From the NCBI RefSeq assembly GCF_963169125.1, contig NC_084794.1:229969219-230033218 (forward strand): DNA of 64,000 bases, in the 5' to 3' direction. The notes under the pieces were generated by a model, which saw only the letters and a list, made by a program, of their open reading frames with translations, was not told the DNA's origin and made no database searches. The DNA comes from Humulus lupulus (taxonomy: Eukaryota > Streptophyta > Magnoliopsida > Rosales > Cannabaceae). Below, one piece after another: positions 35,317-47,140 of the stretch (its first letter is position 1; every line of letters begins with the position of its first letter). Made by a program: the position numbers and the translations under genes.

Positions 35317-36809
35317 TGTTGACAGTGAGAACTCGTCAATGAAGTTAAGTTAGAAAAAATCAAAGTATATAGCTCAGAAATTAAAGACTTCACGGATATA
35401 ATACGAAACTTAGAAAATAGTTGCAGAAAGGAAATGGAGAAAAGAACTTGTATTTCTCTTGGTATCAAGCTACAGTGTTTTTCCAACCCCCTTCTGTGAT
35501 GAAGTGAGGTTCCCTTTATAGTGGGCTCTAATGGCCCCTGATACATTGTGGTCCCAGGGGACTAGATCGTACACAAGTACATTTTCAGGGGAGTGGTATC
35601 AGATGTAGTGGTGTCGGCTCCAGTACATGGTCAGAGTCTGTGGGAGCACCTCCACTTTAGTACTCGATTCTACCTCCACTATTCGCCCAGTACTAGTGTC
35701 AGAGATGGGCTGGTGAGGACCACAACATGTACCTCACTTGTACAACCACTACTTGTCTGGCGTGGGCCTTGTGTCTGTACTCTAATTCCTCTTAGCTTGC
35801 AAGTGTGCTTCGCACTTCTTCTGACTTCGCGTCGAATCGCTATGAGGCTTCCCTTATCCTTCCTTAATCGTTTTTTAAAGAGGTCCTTGATTTTACTTCT
35901 CGCGAGGCCCCTAAGGACGAGGGATGCTTAGTGGAGGCCATGTCTCGTGAGGTCCCTAAGGATGCGAGACGTTTTGGGGAGGCCATGTTACGCGAGGCCT
36001 CTAAGGACGCGGGATGCTTAGTAGAGGCCATGTATCGAGATGCTCGCTAGGATGAGGTTGTGGCAAGGCCGTCTCTCGCGAGGCCCCTAAGAACGCGGCT
36101 GGTGCGTGAGGCGAGGCCACCACGAGGCCTACGGTACGGCTGGTGTGCGAGGCGAGGCCACCACGAGGCCCACGTCATGGATGGTGCGCGGGCAAGGCCG
36201 CGAGACCCTCGGCGTGGCTGGTACGCGAGGCGAGGCCACCACGATGCTCACGACGCGACTGGTGCGCGAGGCAAGGCCGCGAGACCCTCAACGTGGCTGG
36301 TGTGCGAGGCGTCTTGGGGGCCGTGAGATGCTTGTCTCCTGGTGGTGTCGCGAGGCGAGGTGCGTGAGTCCTTGGTGGTGCAGTCACGCGAGGCGCCTGA
36401 TGGTGCAGGCGTGCGAGGCACCTAGTGGCGCAGGCGTGCGAGGCACCTGGTGATGTAGGCGCGTGAGGCACCTAGTGGCGCAGGCGCGTGAGGCACCTGG
36501 TGATGTAGGCGCGTGAGGCACCTAGTGGCGCAGGCGCGTGAGGCGCTTGGTGGTGTAGGCACGCGAGGCGCCTGGTGGTGTAGGCCCGCGAAGCAACGCA
36601 TGCCGAAGAGTGGCCTTTCAAATATCCATCCTTGCAAGACGTGGCGAGATGGGCACCTTCGCGAAGGCCTCTTATAAGTCATGGGCCTCGTGTGGACCAA
36701 GACACTGGGTTGCTTGGTTTGCCCGAGGTCACTGAGGGTAAACCTCACTTTTTCTCTTGAGTGTTGACTATGGCTCTCTCAAGATCACGTTCAATTTTTG
36801 GCATTCACA
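35317..36809 (-). repeat. 5' LTR of the non-autonomous Tat element
   Basis: 1493 bp, same family as 29976-31370. The promoter word lies near 35515. The 25 bp array at 36370-36590 has about nine units, alternating so that CCTAGTGGCG repeats every 50 bp (36421, 36471, 36521). The length difference from the other LTR (~98 bp) is close to four units. Confidence 0.92.
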
Positions 36810-36814
36810 TCTAC

Positions 36815-37844
36815 TAAAATTTTGACAGTATAACAACTGTAATATAATCTTTCCCAAAAATTAAATTTATAAAAGTACAAAATCGGTCCCAGAACATACA
36901 TAAAATTGAATAAAATCAAATTAATTCCCAAATCAACAACAAAAAACATATTATAAATAAATCAATCTAACCTAACCTATATACAATTCAAAACAAAAAA
37001 TTAATCTAACCTAACATATATACAATTCAAAAATTAATCTAACCTAACGTAACACACTAATTTCAAAGAAATTCAAATTACAAAGTGTCATCAAATTTTA
37101 AAAAATAAATATACTAATATTGACTAGTAACAAATACAATTATTTCCTCCTAAAATAAACTATCTTAATAATTTACCAATTAAAAATAAGATTTTCATAC
37201 CAAAATATAACAAATAAAAAATAACTCACTAATTATTTTTCTAATTTTTCAAAATATTAATTAACTTTAATAACCTTAATATTTTATAAACACATTTTTA
37301 TTTTGACAAAAACACATTCCCATTTATGTACATATATAAAAAGGTAAACATATACATATATAAAAAATGCACATATACAAATACATATATATACCTAATT
37401 TTGTGTTAATATTACTCATGCCAAATAAGAGAAAGAGGTCTCCTTTCCTAAAAAAAATCAATACATTCAATGATATACAATTTAACATAACCGACCACAC
37501 CAAGAAAAGAAAAATTACAACAACTTACAGTGGAAGAGCTAGGGTCACCGTTGCTTGAGTCTCCACCGGAAAGCTTCGGTCGCCACGCCACTGCTGCATC
37601 ACAATGAAAGGAAGAAAACAAAAAAATTACCCACTCTAAAAATGAAGGAAACTGAAAAAAATAGGGAAATCATACCTTAGGGTTGAGATATTGAGAGAAT
37701 GGCTCCGAAATGGGGATTTGAACCCAAAATGAGGGCTGAAATCGGAGATTCCAATAGTGGTTTGATTGAAATCGCAAACCTAAAACTTTACAGTCGATAA
37801 TGGGGAAGAAGAAAGGTTCTGTTTCGATTAATAGGCGAACCCTA
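36815..37844 (-). other. CACTA 5' region: AT-rich intron/leader
   Basis: Mostly AT-rich and non-coding, with diverged direct repeats (AATCTAACCTAAC three times at 36960-37050). A GC-richer block at 37530-37610 reads on the minus strand as a possible 5' untranslated exon followed by a donor-like GTAAGT word (37530-37525). No protein is recognised. Confidence 0.5.
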
Positions 37845-38690
37845 ATGCGACGACAAGTCTTCGCTATAGAACAAAACGGTGCCGTTTCATTTAATGAAAC
37901 CCATGACCCTACAATTTTGTCTGCTCTTTAGCGATGACATGTTGTCACCAAATAGTTTTGGGAAGACATATAATACCCTGCCATGAATTTGCGCCAAATT
38001 TTTTATTCTTTACAGCGACGACATGTCGTCGCTATAGAGGTAGATATTTTTGGCCAGGAACAAAGACACCCGCGAAAATGAACCGCCAAAATTTTCAGGC
38101 TCGACAGCAATGACAGGTTGTCGCTGTAGTGAATTCATTTCCCACCTTCTCAATCGACCAAAGATGGAGAACCTATGGCAATGATAAGTCGTCGCAATAA
38201 GGAGTAAATTAAATAAAAAAACAAATTTTTTATTACCTCATGTTTTTTTGGGACCTTATAGCGACGACATGTCGTGGCTAGGAACTAACATTTTAACTGC
38301 TCACTGGATTAAATGGGTCTCTATAGCAATGCAATGTCGTCGCTATCGGGAGTAAAAATTGACAACCAATTTTTGGCAGTCAAGTTCCATACGTACCCTA
38401 TAGCGATGACATATTTTTTTTCGACGAGGACTCTACGGCGATGACTAAAGTCAGTTCCCGCATCTTGTTCCCTCCAAATTCCTAGTACCCTACAGTGACG
38501 ATAGGTCGTCACTGTAGGGTACTAAGAATTTGGAGGGTGTGGTTGTGTGTTTGACGACCCTACAGCGACGACATATCGTCACTATAGCTTATTCATTTTA
38601 ATATATTAAAAAAATGATTTTTTTTGTGAATTTCGACTACATACAGCGGCGAGTGTAGATTCGTCGCAATAGATGTCATTGTTGTAGAGT
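37845..38690. repeat. CACTA subterminal repeats, right end
   Basis: About a dozen diverged copies of the palindromic GCGACGACATGTCGTCGC word, for example at 38014-38035 (perfect palindrome), 38261-38278 and 38561-38580. The array is longer than at the left end, as is usual for the 5' (transposase-proximal) side. Confidence 0.9.
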
Positions 38691-38708
38691 CTTTTTCTTG
38701 TGGTGCAT

Positions 38709-39300
38709 TTGCCCAATCCTTTCCAGGATCTCAAAAGGTCCAACCAAACTAGGGCTCAATTTCCCTTTATTTCCAAACCATTTTCCCTCTTGCATCGGCG
38801 AAACTCGGAGAAAAGCATAGTCCCCAACCTTGAACTCCATGTTCCTACGCTTTGGATCTACGTAGCTTTTAGTCTACTTTATGAAGCGAGAATCTGTGCT
38901 CTAATTTTCTCAATAACATCATTGGTTCTCTGAAAAACTTTAGGACCAATATGCTTTCTCTCACCCATTTCATTCTAATGGATAGGTGACCTACATTTCC
39001 TACCATACAACATCTCATACGGAGCTATTCTGATAGTTGACTGATAACTATTGTTGTAGGAAAACTCAATGATGGGAAGATACTTACTCCACAATCCCTC
39101 GAAGTCCAATACACATGCCTGAAGCATGTCTCCAGATCTCCCTCTCAGATTGCCCGTTTGTCTAATGATGATAAGAAGTACTGAATTTAAGCCTTGTACC
39201 CATTGCCTTCTACAAGTCATCCCAAAACATAGAAGTAAACGTAGGATCTCAATCTGACACTATAAACTTTTGTGCCCCATGGAGACGTACAAATTTTTTA
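38709..39300 (-). pseudogene. Tekay integrase core (continues from the 22.2 kb piece)
   Basis: The minus strand reads [28 protein letters not shown] (second catalytic Asp), [81 protein letters not shown]. It then stops at the CACTA insertion and resumes at 22528. At about 39300 it meets plus-strand Tekay sequence in an abrupt inverted junction. Confidence 0.85.
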
Positions 39301-40983
39301 ACATATACCAATCATAAGAGTTTGAAGTATTTCTTCACCCAGAAGGACCTAAACATGAGACAGAGACGTTGGTTGGAATTGGTGAAGGACTATGACTGTG
39401 ACATCCTTTACCACCCAGGAAAAGCCAATGTAGTGGCGGATGCTTTGAGCCAGAGGGGCCTGGGACAACTATTTAGCTCGAAGCAGATATCAAAAGAATT
39501 AGCAGAGGATATGACTAGAGCGAGGATAGAATTGGTTATGGGCCACTTGGCCAATATTACTTTACATTCTACCTTCTGGAGAGGATAAGAGAGGGTCAGA
39601 TGAGTGATGCGCAGTTGCAGGAGGCTAGAGGAAATGTCCTAGCTGGAGTGGCTAAGAATTATTCCAATCTAGAGATGGGTTTAATGCGGTACAAGGATCG
39701 AATCTGTGTTCCGATGGAAATGAGTATTAGATGAGAGATTCTTGATGAATCCCATACTATGCCATACTCACTTCATCCAGGCACCACGAAGATATACCAG
39801 GATCTACGAACTTTATATTAGTGGCCTGGGATGAAGAAGGACGTGGTCGAATACATAGCTAAGTGTTTAACCTATCAGTAGGTAAATGCTGAACATCAAT
39901 GACTAGCGGGGATGTTATAGCCTTTGGGTATTCCCAAGTGGAAGTGGGAAGATATTACCATGGCTCCTGTGGGAGGTTTGCCGAGGACGGTGGGGTAACA
40001 TGACTCGGTGTGGGTGATGGTAGACAGGTAGAAGCTCACTTTCTACCAATGAGGACGACCTATACTGTGGATCAGTACACAAAGTTATATGTGAGGGAGA
40101 TTGTACGTCTCCATATGGTTCCTAAGTTTATAGTATCAGACCGGGATCCCATATTTACCTCCAAGTTTTGGGGTGGTTTACAGAGGGCTATGGGAACTCA
40201 GTTGAAGTTCAGTACAACATTTCATCCTAAGACAGATGGATAGTCTGAGAGGAAAATCCAGATATTTGAGGACATGCTTATAGCATGCGAGCTAGACTTC
40301 GAGGGGTCTTGGAGTAAGTACCTTCTGTTGATTAAGTTATTGTACAACAATAATTATCAATCAACGATTGGAGTAGCTCCATACGAGATGTTATATGGAA
40401 GGATGAGATGGGGGAGAGGAAGTATTTGGGAACAGAGATTGTTCAGAAGACTAATGAAGCTATTGAGAAAATCCGAGCTCGAATGCTCACTTTGCAGAGT
40501 AGGCAGAAAAGCTACGCTGATCCCAAGCATAGGGATGTGGTGTTCCAGGTCGAGGACCACGTTATTCTGCAAGTTTCGCCACTGCGCCGGGTGAGGAGAT
40601 TTGGGAAAAAGGGCAAGCTGAGCCCAAGATTCGTAGGATCAGGCAAGTAGCCTATAGATTGGCTCTGCCACCGTCATTATCACGGGTTCATGACATATTC
40701 CACATATCAATGCTTTGGAAGTACGTCTTAAATATGACCCCAAGTATTAGGGTATGAGGATCTAGAGCTACAGATAGATTTGTCATATGAGGAGCGACCA
40801 GTTCAGATCCTAGACAGGAAAGATAAATTTTTGAGGAGCAAGACGATTCCTTTAGTCAAAGTGTTGTGGAAGAATAACAAGATCGAGGAAGCGACCTGGG
40901 AGCTAGGGTTAGCTATGCGGGATCAGTATCCCGAGTTATTCAGGTAAATTTTGAGGACAAAATTTTCAGTAGGAGGGGGTAGT
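39301..40983 (+). pseudogene. Tekay RNase H end, integrase and chromodomain, first plus copy
   Basis: The plus strand reads [30 protein letters not shown] (RNase H end), then the integrase HHCC region (LHPGTTKIYQDLR, WPGMKKDVVEYIAKC), core remnants (SVWVMVDR, VPKFIVSDRDPIFTSKFW, TFHPKTDG), and ERKYLGTEIVQKTNEAIEKIRARML, RVRRFGKKGKLSPRF. A ~20 bp deletion removes part of GPFEILERIEQ near 40640. Chromodomain words follow (LSYEERPVQILDRKD, PLVKVLWKNNKIEEATWELG). There are many stops and several frameshifts. It begins mid-RNase H at the inverted junction, so its 5' half is missing. Confidence 0.85.
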
Positions 40984-43232
40984 TGTAACGTCCCAAAAAT
41001 ACTAATAGAGTTTAGTGCCTTGATTAGCGTGCCAGGAGGGCATAATTGGATATATGTGTGATTTATTGATTAAATGCGTGACTATGTGGCATGCATGATT
41101 TATATGATAATATGAACATATTTATATGCATGTTTTTTAGTATTAAATATGCATGTGGGGTTGTTCTTGGTATAATGGCATATTTGTAATTTGGGCCCGT
41201 TAATGGCATAAGTTTGATTATACGCGTTAAATGATTGAGACCACAATATTATGTGGATATATTTGCAGTATACGGCTCGAGGCGATCCTAGTGAGCAGAT
41301 TAGTGGAATAGTCACAGCAGGGTTTAATACCCTGCTCGGGGTGAGCCTAGGGGTATTTTGGGAAATTTAACATATATTAGGGATTTATCGAGTAACGAGT
41401 AAGTATTTGGTGATTAGTTGGGCATGTCAGGATTAATTTGGAATTTGTAGGATGACTCGAGGAATTAGTGGGAAACGGGGAAAATGACCGTTTTGCCCGT
41501 ATGGGCAACAAGAGGATTGGGTTAATATCAAGGGCAATTTGGTCTTTTGGTTAAGGGATATAGTTAAATTGAACTCTAGGAAATAACCAGAACATAGTGG
41601 AATAAATCTCAGCACTATCTCTCTCTCATTTCACGTTTCTTTCTCCCTCTCTTGTGCCTTGAGAGTTTTTTAAGCTTTGCAAGAGATGGCTTAGGGAATT
41701 GAAGGCTGGAGATTGAAGGATTGAAGCTAGAAGTGTTTGAGGTGCAGCTTAGGGGTAGAGCCATCTTTAAGGTAAGGTTTCAGCAGTGAATTAATGATAG
41801 AATCTTGCTGTCAGTTTAAATGTTTGTAGCTTCTAAGTTTCAAAGGCGATTTTGATGAATTTTGGGTTTTGACAAGGATTTTGGTTAGAATTTTAGGAGG
41901 TTTTGGTGATCTGAGTAGGCTATTGTGATATAGTGGTCGAATTCTAGTTCTGGTGTATGTTAGGTTAGATTTTTGATGAATTAATCTGGGGATAAACACA
42001 GAGACACCCAGAGATTTCTGGGTTCACGGGGGTGTGTCGCGACCTAGTTTATGGGCGCCGCGGCCCGCATGCCCCAGAATGCTCTAGAAGAGCTTTTTGA
42101 CTTGTGGGCGCACCGCGGCCCTAGAGGGCAAGTTGCGGCTCTCCTCCATCTTAGAGCAAGAGGTTGGCGCCTCTGACTTGAGGCGAGTCGCGACCCTTAG
42201 GTCTAGGTCGCGACTCGCCTAGGCGGCTCTAGTCAAAATGGGATTTTAGGCTAGGGGACTTAAACCTAAGCGCTCGGGATGAATTCTACTACCCGATTTA
42301 GTAGAATTTGAGGTACCGGAGGCTAGTATTTGATTCCAAAGCATTTAATTGGATTGGATTTTGATAGTTATCCATTATCGCTTGTGACTAGGGTTATCGT
42401 TAAGGCTCGAGATTGAGGATCGTACTCGGGACTGCTTTACATCCTTCGCTCAGGACTTGAGGTAAGAAAACTGCACCCAAGTTATGAATGGGATTGAGAT
42501 TCCCTGTAAATGAACATATGTGTTTTGTAATTTATATATCTGTTATGTGTAATGTGATAATACGACCTAAGGGAGTCGGGGTTGATGATAAGCGTACTGA
42601 ATGCAGCTCATCCTAAGCGAGCCAAGATCAGCTAAATAACCAGAGGGCTCGACCTAAGGGCGCCGACGCATAAATATTTATATTTAAGATTGAATTATAT
42701 GTTTGTAAGTATATGTTTACTATTGCCTAATTTATTTCTTGTACTTTGTTGTTGGTTGAACTAGTTGATCTAAAGTTTACTATGCACTTTCTGTTGTTAT
42801 CTATGCTTGTTGATTAAGGTTTTCTTGCTGAGCTTTGGCTCACAGGTGCTACGTGGTGAAGGTAAAGGCAAGGGAAAGCTAGACCAACCATGAGTTTGAG
42901 AGATTTGGGGGCGAAGTGTACATCGGCAGCTTCTTGACCGCCATGGCCGAGGGAATTACAAGGACTAGAGCTCAAGCTTGTATTTTTCCATTTAGACTAG
43001 ATATTGTTGTATTAACTTTTGACGGTTGTATCCGCCATTTAAACATTATTTTTTGGATCCCCTGTATCAAACTCTTATTTTAATGAGAATCAACCATTTT
43101 ACGATCAAAATATTTTAACCCTAATCTGCCAATTGACTTTAGAAACACATTTTTGTTCAAATGACTTGATTAGCAAGTCTTGCACTATTTTAAACACACA
43201 GTGTAACAGTCTTGTCTACCCAGGGCATTACA
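40984..43232 (+). repeat. Tekay LTR shared between the two plus copies (2.25 kb)
   Basis: It is preceded by polypurine AGGAGGGGGTAGT and starts TGTAACGTCCCAAAAATAC. It ends CAGGGCATTACA and is followed immediately by a primer site, so it acts as 3' LTR for the copy on its left and 5' LTR for the copy on its right. The partner LTR is 61475-63674. Confidence 0.92.
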
Positions 43233-43235
43233 ACT

Positions 43236-43247
43236 TTGTATCAGAGC
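43236..43247 (+). other. Primer-binding site of the second plus Tekay copy
   Basis: TTGTATCAGAGC, one base off TGGTATCAGAGC, three bases after the LTR end. Confidence 0.8.
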
Positions 43248-43649
43248 CGTCTAGGTTTAAGGGTTTTTGAAGACTAGCTGGGCATGTAAACTCGTCGCTG
43301 AAGATAAGCTCGACTCACGGTTCGGTAACCATATATGCTATTATATGTTTCAATGTTTAAATGAATTATAAATGTTTTACCTGTCCATTTATTAGGTAGC
43401 ATGAGATATACAGATAGGGCCTGGCCCTTGACTACTATATGAATATGATAAGGCATGCACATTAGCATTGGTACTACACGTGAATAATTGTTTAAATGCA
43501 TGTTTGCATCATGATTGTGTTTTGTGGCTTGGATATTGGCGTTAGACCATGGAATGAATATAAACCTGTTATCATTGTCTGACCAGCCAAGTCATTGATT
43601 ATAGATAAACATGGATAGTTATGCATTTAAGGCGATCAATTTGACTAGC

Positions 43650-44753
43650 CGGCATCGGGGTCGGGGCTAAAGATGATGAGCATGGCGAGAATCCTCCACC
43701 AGTCCCTGAGAATTGGCAGCAGTTGCTTGCTGATATGCAAGCTAGACTTTAGAGTCAGGAGGAAGAGATTCGACTTTTGAGGCAGCAGGCTCCACCAGGG
43801 AGTGCTGCACCTAACTTGCTATCTGTTGTGGCACCAGGTGTACAACTGCCTGAGATTGGAAACAGGTGAGAGCCACTTTATGAAAGATTTAGGAGACATC
43901 ATCCTCCAATCTTTGTGGGGGGGAAGATCCACTTAAGGCTGAACAGTGGATGAGTATGATCACCTCCATTATGGTTTTTATGAGGGTGGAAGGTAATTAC
44001 ATGGTCGTCTGTGCCACCTATATGCTCAGAGAGGATGCTCGCATTTGGTGGGAGGTGGCATACCAGACTCGAGATGTTTCTACTTTAAGTTGGAATAAGT
44101 TCAGAGATTTGTTCAACCAGAAATATTACAACGTTGTCGTCAGGGCGGCAAAGGTGACTGAGTTCATTGGGTTAGTGCAGGGCAGCATGAAAGTTACTGA
44201 GTATGCTCTTAAATTTGACAGACTAGCAAAGTTTACAGCAAAACTGGTGCCAACAGATGCAACTAGGAAGGACAGGTTTGTTTGAGGGTTTAATGCTATG
44301 ATAGCCTGAGATGTGAGGATCACATCAGTACCTGGGGAGATGACTTATGCCCAGGCTGTTGAGAAGGCCCTCATTGCTGAGGAGGTAGAGAACAAGATTT
44401 GGAGGGAGAACGCTACAAGATGGGATGTTCACAGGGCAGTGCCTCCATTTCATGGTCTGGTAGGGGTGGAGGCCCCAGTGATCAGAAGAGGAAGACCCCT
44501 GACACCTCGACCACTGTTAGTCCTGATAGGGTGGGCCGGGGTGTGCAGGGTGGCCGCCAGGGAGGTGGGGTGACTTGGAGGAGCTATCCAGAGTGTACTA
44601 GATGCAGGAAGTGCCATCTAGGCGAATGCCAGGCAAAGGCATGTTACTTGTGTGGGGTGGTTGGACACTTCAAGAAAGATTGCCCGACGTTGAAGAAAGA
44701 GGAACCATGGAAGGCAGACAGCTTGACTCCAGCTCGAGTGTTTACCTTAACAT
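43650..44753 (+). pseudogene. Tekay gag, second plus copy
   Basis: PENWQQLLADMQA and LLRQQAPPGSAAPN lead into the Retrotrans_gag core at 43950-44285 (AEQWMSMITSIMVF, ATYMLREDARIWWEVAYQT, FRDLFNQKYYNVVVRAAK, YALKFDRLAKFTAK). MTYAQAVEKALIAEEVENKIW and the CCHC knuckle KACYLCGVVGHFKKDC near 44640 follow. Stops at 43750, 44283 and 44309 and frame changes near 43925 and 44410 break it. A CAG to TAG change at 44753 ends the last frame just before an Ala-Glu repeat. Confidence 0.88.
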
Positions 44754-44754
44754 A

Positions 44755-44800
44755 GGCGGAGGCGGAGGCGGAGGCGGAGGCGAAGGCTGAGGCTGAGGCC
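44755..44800 (+). repeat. GCGGAG hexanucleotide tract coding Ala-Glu repeats
   Basis: GCGGAG is repeated four times, then drifts to GCGAAG and GCTGAG. In the polyprotein frame it gives an (AE)n linker between the zinc knuckle and protease. The minus-strand Tekay copy at 12.6 kb has only AEAEAS there, so the tract has expanded. Confidence 0.9.
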
Positions 44801-44848
44801 TCAGTACTGACAGGTCAACTTTCTAGTGCTGGCTCTTCATATACTATA

Positions 44849-45388
44849 TTGATAGACTCTGGTGCTACACATTCATTTGTTTCTAGTAAAGTGATTGATA
44901 GATTATGTAGACCTAGTGAGTATTATACTACAGGGTTTGGAACTATACTGCCCACAGGGGAGCAGGCAGTTTCTAAGAGATGGATTAGAGCACTGCCAGT
45001 GATGGTGGATAGTAGGGAACTATCAGTAGATTTGATTGAGTTGGCTACGGATGATTTTGACATGATTTTGGGAATGGATTGGCTAGTCAAATACGGGGCC
45101 ACTATAGATTGCAGGAGAAAGATGGTGACTTTTGAGCCAGAGGGTGGGGACCCCTTTGTTTTTGTGGGTACTATGCACGGGCCTCGCATTATGATGATAT
45201 CAGCATTGAGGGCTAGGGACCTATTACAGGGAGATTGCATAGGAATTCTAACTAATGTGGTAAATACCACTAGAGTTATGCCAGTGGGGCCGGGAAAGAC
45301 TAGACTGGTATGCGAGTTCTTGGATGTGTTTCCTGAGGATTTACTGGGGTTGTCGTCCATAGGGAAGTTCGGTCTGTCATTGAGTTAG
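44849..45388 (+). pseudogene. Tekay aspartic protease, second plus copy
   Basis: An open 179-codon frame starting at IDSGATHSFVSS (catalytic D-S-G), then GFGTILPTGEQAVSKRWIRALPV, ELATDDFDMILGMDWLVKYGATIDC, and LVCEFLDVFPEDLLGL, the linker to RT. The catalytic motif is intact here, unlike the DFG copy at 12.5 kb. The reading frame is lost after 45388 by a frameshift. Confidence 0.88.
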
Positions 45389-47135
45389 CGTCGGGTACAG
45401 AGCCAGTGTTGAGGGCATCAAATAGAATGGCTCCGACAGAGCTAAAAGAGTTGAAGATATAGTTGCAGGAATTATTGGATTTGGGATTCATCAAACCTAG
45501 CTACTTGCCATGGGGTGCTCCAGTTTTGTTTGTGATGAAGAAGGATGGGACTCTAAGAATGTGTATAGACTACAGGGAGTTGAACAAGTTGACTATCAAG
45601 AACAAGTACCCCTACCGAGGATAGATGACCTGTTCGATCAACTGCAGGGTAAGATGGAATTCTCGAAGATTGATCTTCAATCTGGTTATCACCAGCTGAG
45701 GATCAAGGACGAGGATATTCCAAAGATGCCCTTCTGCACGAGGTATGGGAATTATGAGTTCCTGGTCATGTCCTTTGGTTTGACCAATGCCCCAGTAGCG
45801 TTTATGGATCTGATGAACAGGGTGTTCAAGGACTTCTTGGATCAGTTTGTGATTGTCTTCATCGATGACATCCTGGTTTACTCTCATTCAAAGGTAGAGC
45901 ATGAGCAGCATCTCCGACTGGTATTGCAGAGGTCGAGGGAGCATCGACTACATGCTAAATTTAAGAAGTGTGAGTTCTGGCTGCCGAAAGTGACATTCCT
46001 TTGAAAAATTGTTAGTGGATATGGGATTAAGGTGGATCCGGCCAAGGTAAAAGAAGTTAGGGATTGACCAAGGCCAAGGAACGTCTCAGAGGTTTGGAGT
46101 TTCCTTGGATTAGCGGGATATTATAGATGGTTCGTGAAAGGGATTTCAAAGATTTCCACACCATTAACTGAGTTGACATGGAAGAATCTAAAGTTCACCT
46201 AGTCAGAAAAATATGAGGGTAGCTTCCAGGAGTTGGAGCGATGATTGATTACTGCTCCTGTGATGAGTCTTCCTTCGGAGGGAGGGAAGTTTGTAATGTA
46301 CTATGACACATCGAGATAGGGATTGAGACGTGTGTTGATGCTGAATGAGAAGGTTATCGCTTATGCATCGTGGCAGTTGAAGGAATATGAGTAGCGGTAC
46401 CCTACCCATGATTGGGAACTATCGGCGGTGGTATTTGCACTAAAATTATGGTGACATTATTTGTATGGGGAGAAGTACAAAATATACACCGATCATAAGA
46501 GTTGGAAGTATTTCTTCACCCAAAAGGACCTAAACATGAGATAGAGACATTGGCTAGGATTGGTGAAGGACTATGACTATGGCATCCTTTACCACCCAGG
46601 AAAATCCAATGTAGTGGTGGATGCTTTGAGTCGAAGGGGCCTGGGACAGCTATTTAGCTCGAAGCAGATATCGAAAGAATTAGCAGAGGAGATGACTAGA
46701 GCGAGGATAGAAATGGTTGTGGGCCAGTTGGCCAATATTACTTTACATTCTACCCTCCTGGAGAGGAAAAGAGAGGGTTAGATGAGTGATTCGCGGTTGC
46801 AGGAGGCTAGAGGAAATGTCCTAGTTGGAGTGGCTATGGATTATTCCACTTCAGAGACAGGTTTACTGAGGTACAAGGATCAAATTTGTGTCTCGATGGA
46901 TATGAGTATTAGATGAGATATTCTTGATGAATCCCATACTACACCATACTCACTTCATCCAGGCATCACAAAGATGTACCAGGATCTATGGACTTTATAT
47001 TGGTGGCCTGGGATGAAGAAGGACGTGGTCGAATACGTAGCCAAGTGTTTAACCTGTCAGCAGGAAAAGGCTAAACATCAATGAACAGCGGGGTTGTTAC
47101 AGCCTTTGGGTATTCCCAAGTGGAAGTGGGAAGAT
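45389..47135 (+). pseudogene. Tekay RT, RNase H and integrase N-terminus, second plus copy
   Basis: The RT frame 45510-46004 has [22 protein letters not shown] start, [48 protein letters not shown] and the active site [12 protein letters not shown] near 45850-45885. It continues with stops through PRPRNVSEVWSFLGLAGYYRWF, TPLTELTWKNLKF, the RNase H words YPTHDWELSAVVFALKLW, IYTDHKSWKYFF and HPGKSNVVVDALSRRGLGQLF, and the integrase zinc region LHPGITKMYQDLWTLYWWPGMKKDVVEYVAKCLTCQQ. At 47136 the frame is interrupted by a Tat element and resumes at 60385. Confidence 0.9.
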
Positions 47136-47140
47136 AATAC

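Larger units (their letters stand above)
29976..36809 (-). mobile_element. Non-autonomous Tat-type gypsy retrotransposon (6.8 kb)
   Basis: LTRs at 29976-31370 and 35317-36809 both start TGTTGAC.GTGAGAAC and end ATTCACA. They are flanked by TCTAT (29971-29975) and TCTAC (36810-36814), a target duplication with one change. On the minus strand the order is 5' LTR, primer site (35313-35296), gag, protease, a short 3' region and polypurine tract. RT, RNase H, integrase and the antisense gene present in the relative at 47141-60379 are all deleted. It inserted in the CACTA element upstream of tnp2. Confidence 0.92.
22532..38705 (-). mobile_element. CACTA (En/Spm) DNA transposon carrying two nested LTR insertions
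   Basis: The left end starts CACTACAAGAAAAGAGG; the right end, read inverted, starts CACCACAAGAAAAAGAC, the CACTA terminal repeat with one change. It is flanked by 3 bp CAC (22529-22531) and CAT (38706-38708), a target duplication with one C/T change, and the Tekay integrase reading frame (..GQV-AYRLALPP..) continues across the site. Total length is 16.2 kb, of which about 8.7 kb is later LTR insertions (25465-27312 and 29976-36809). Both ends hold arrays of palindromic subterminal repeats. Transposase genes (tnp2-like, then tnpA-like) run on the minus strand and are broken. Confidence 0.93.
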
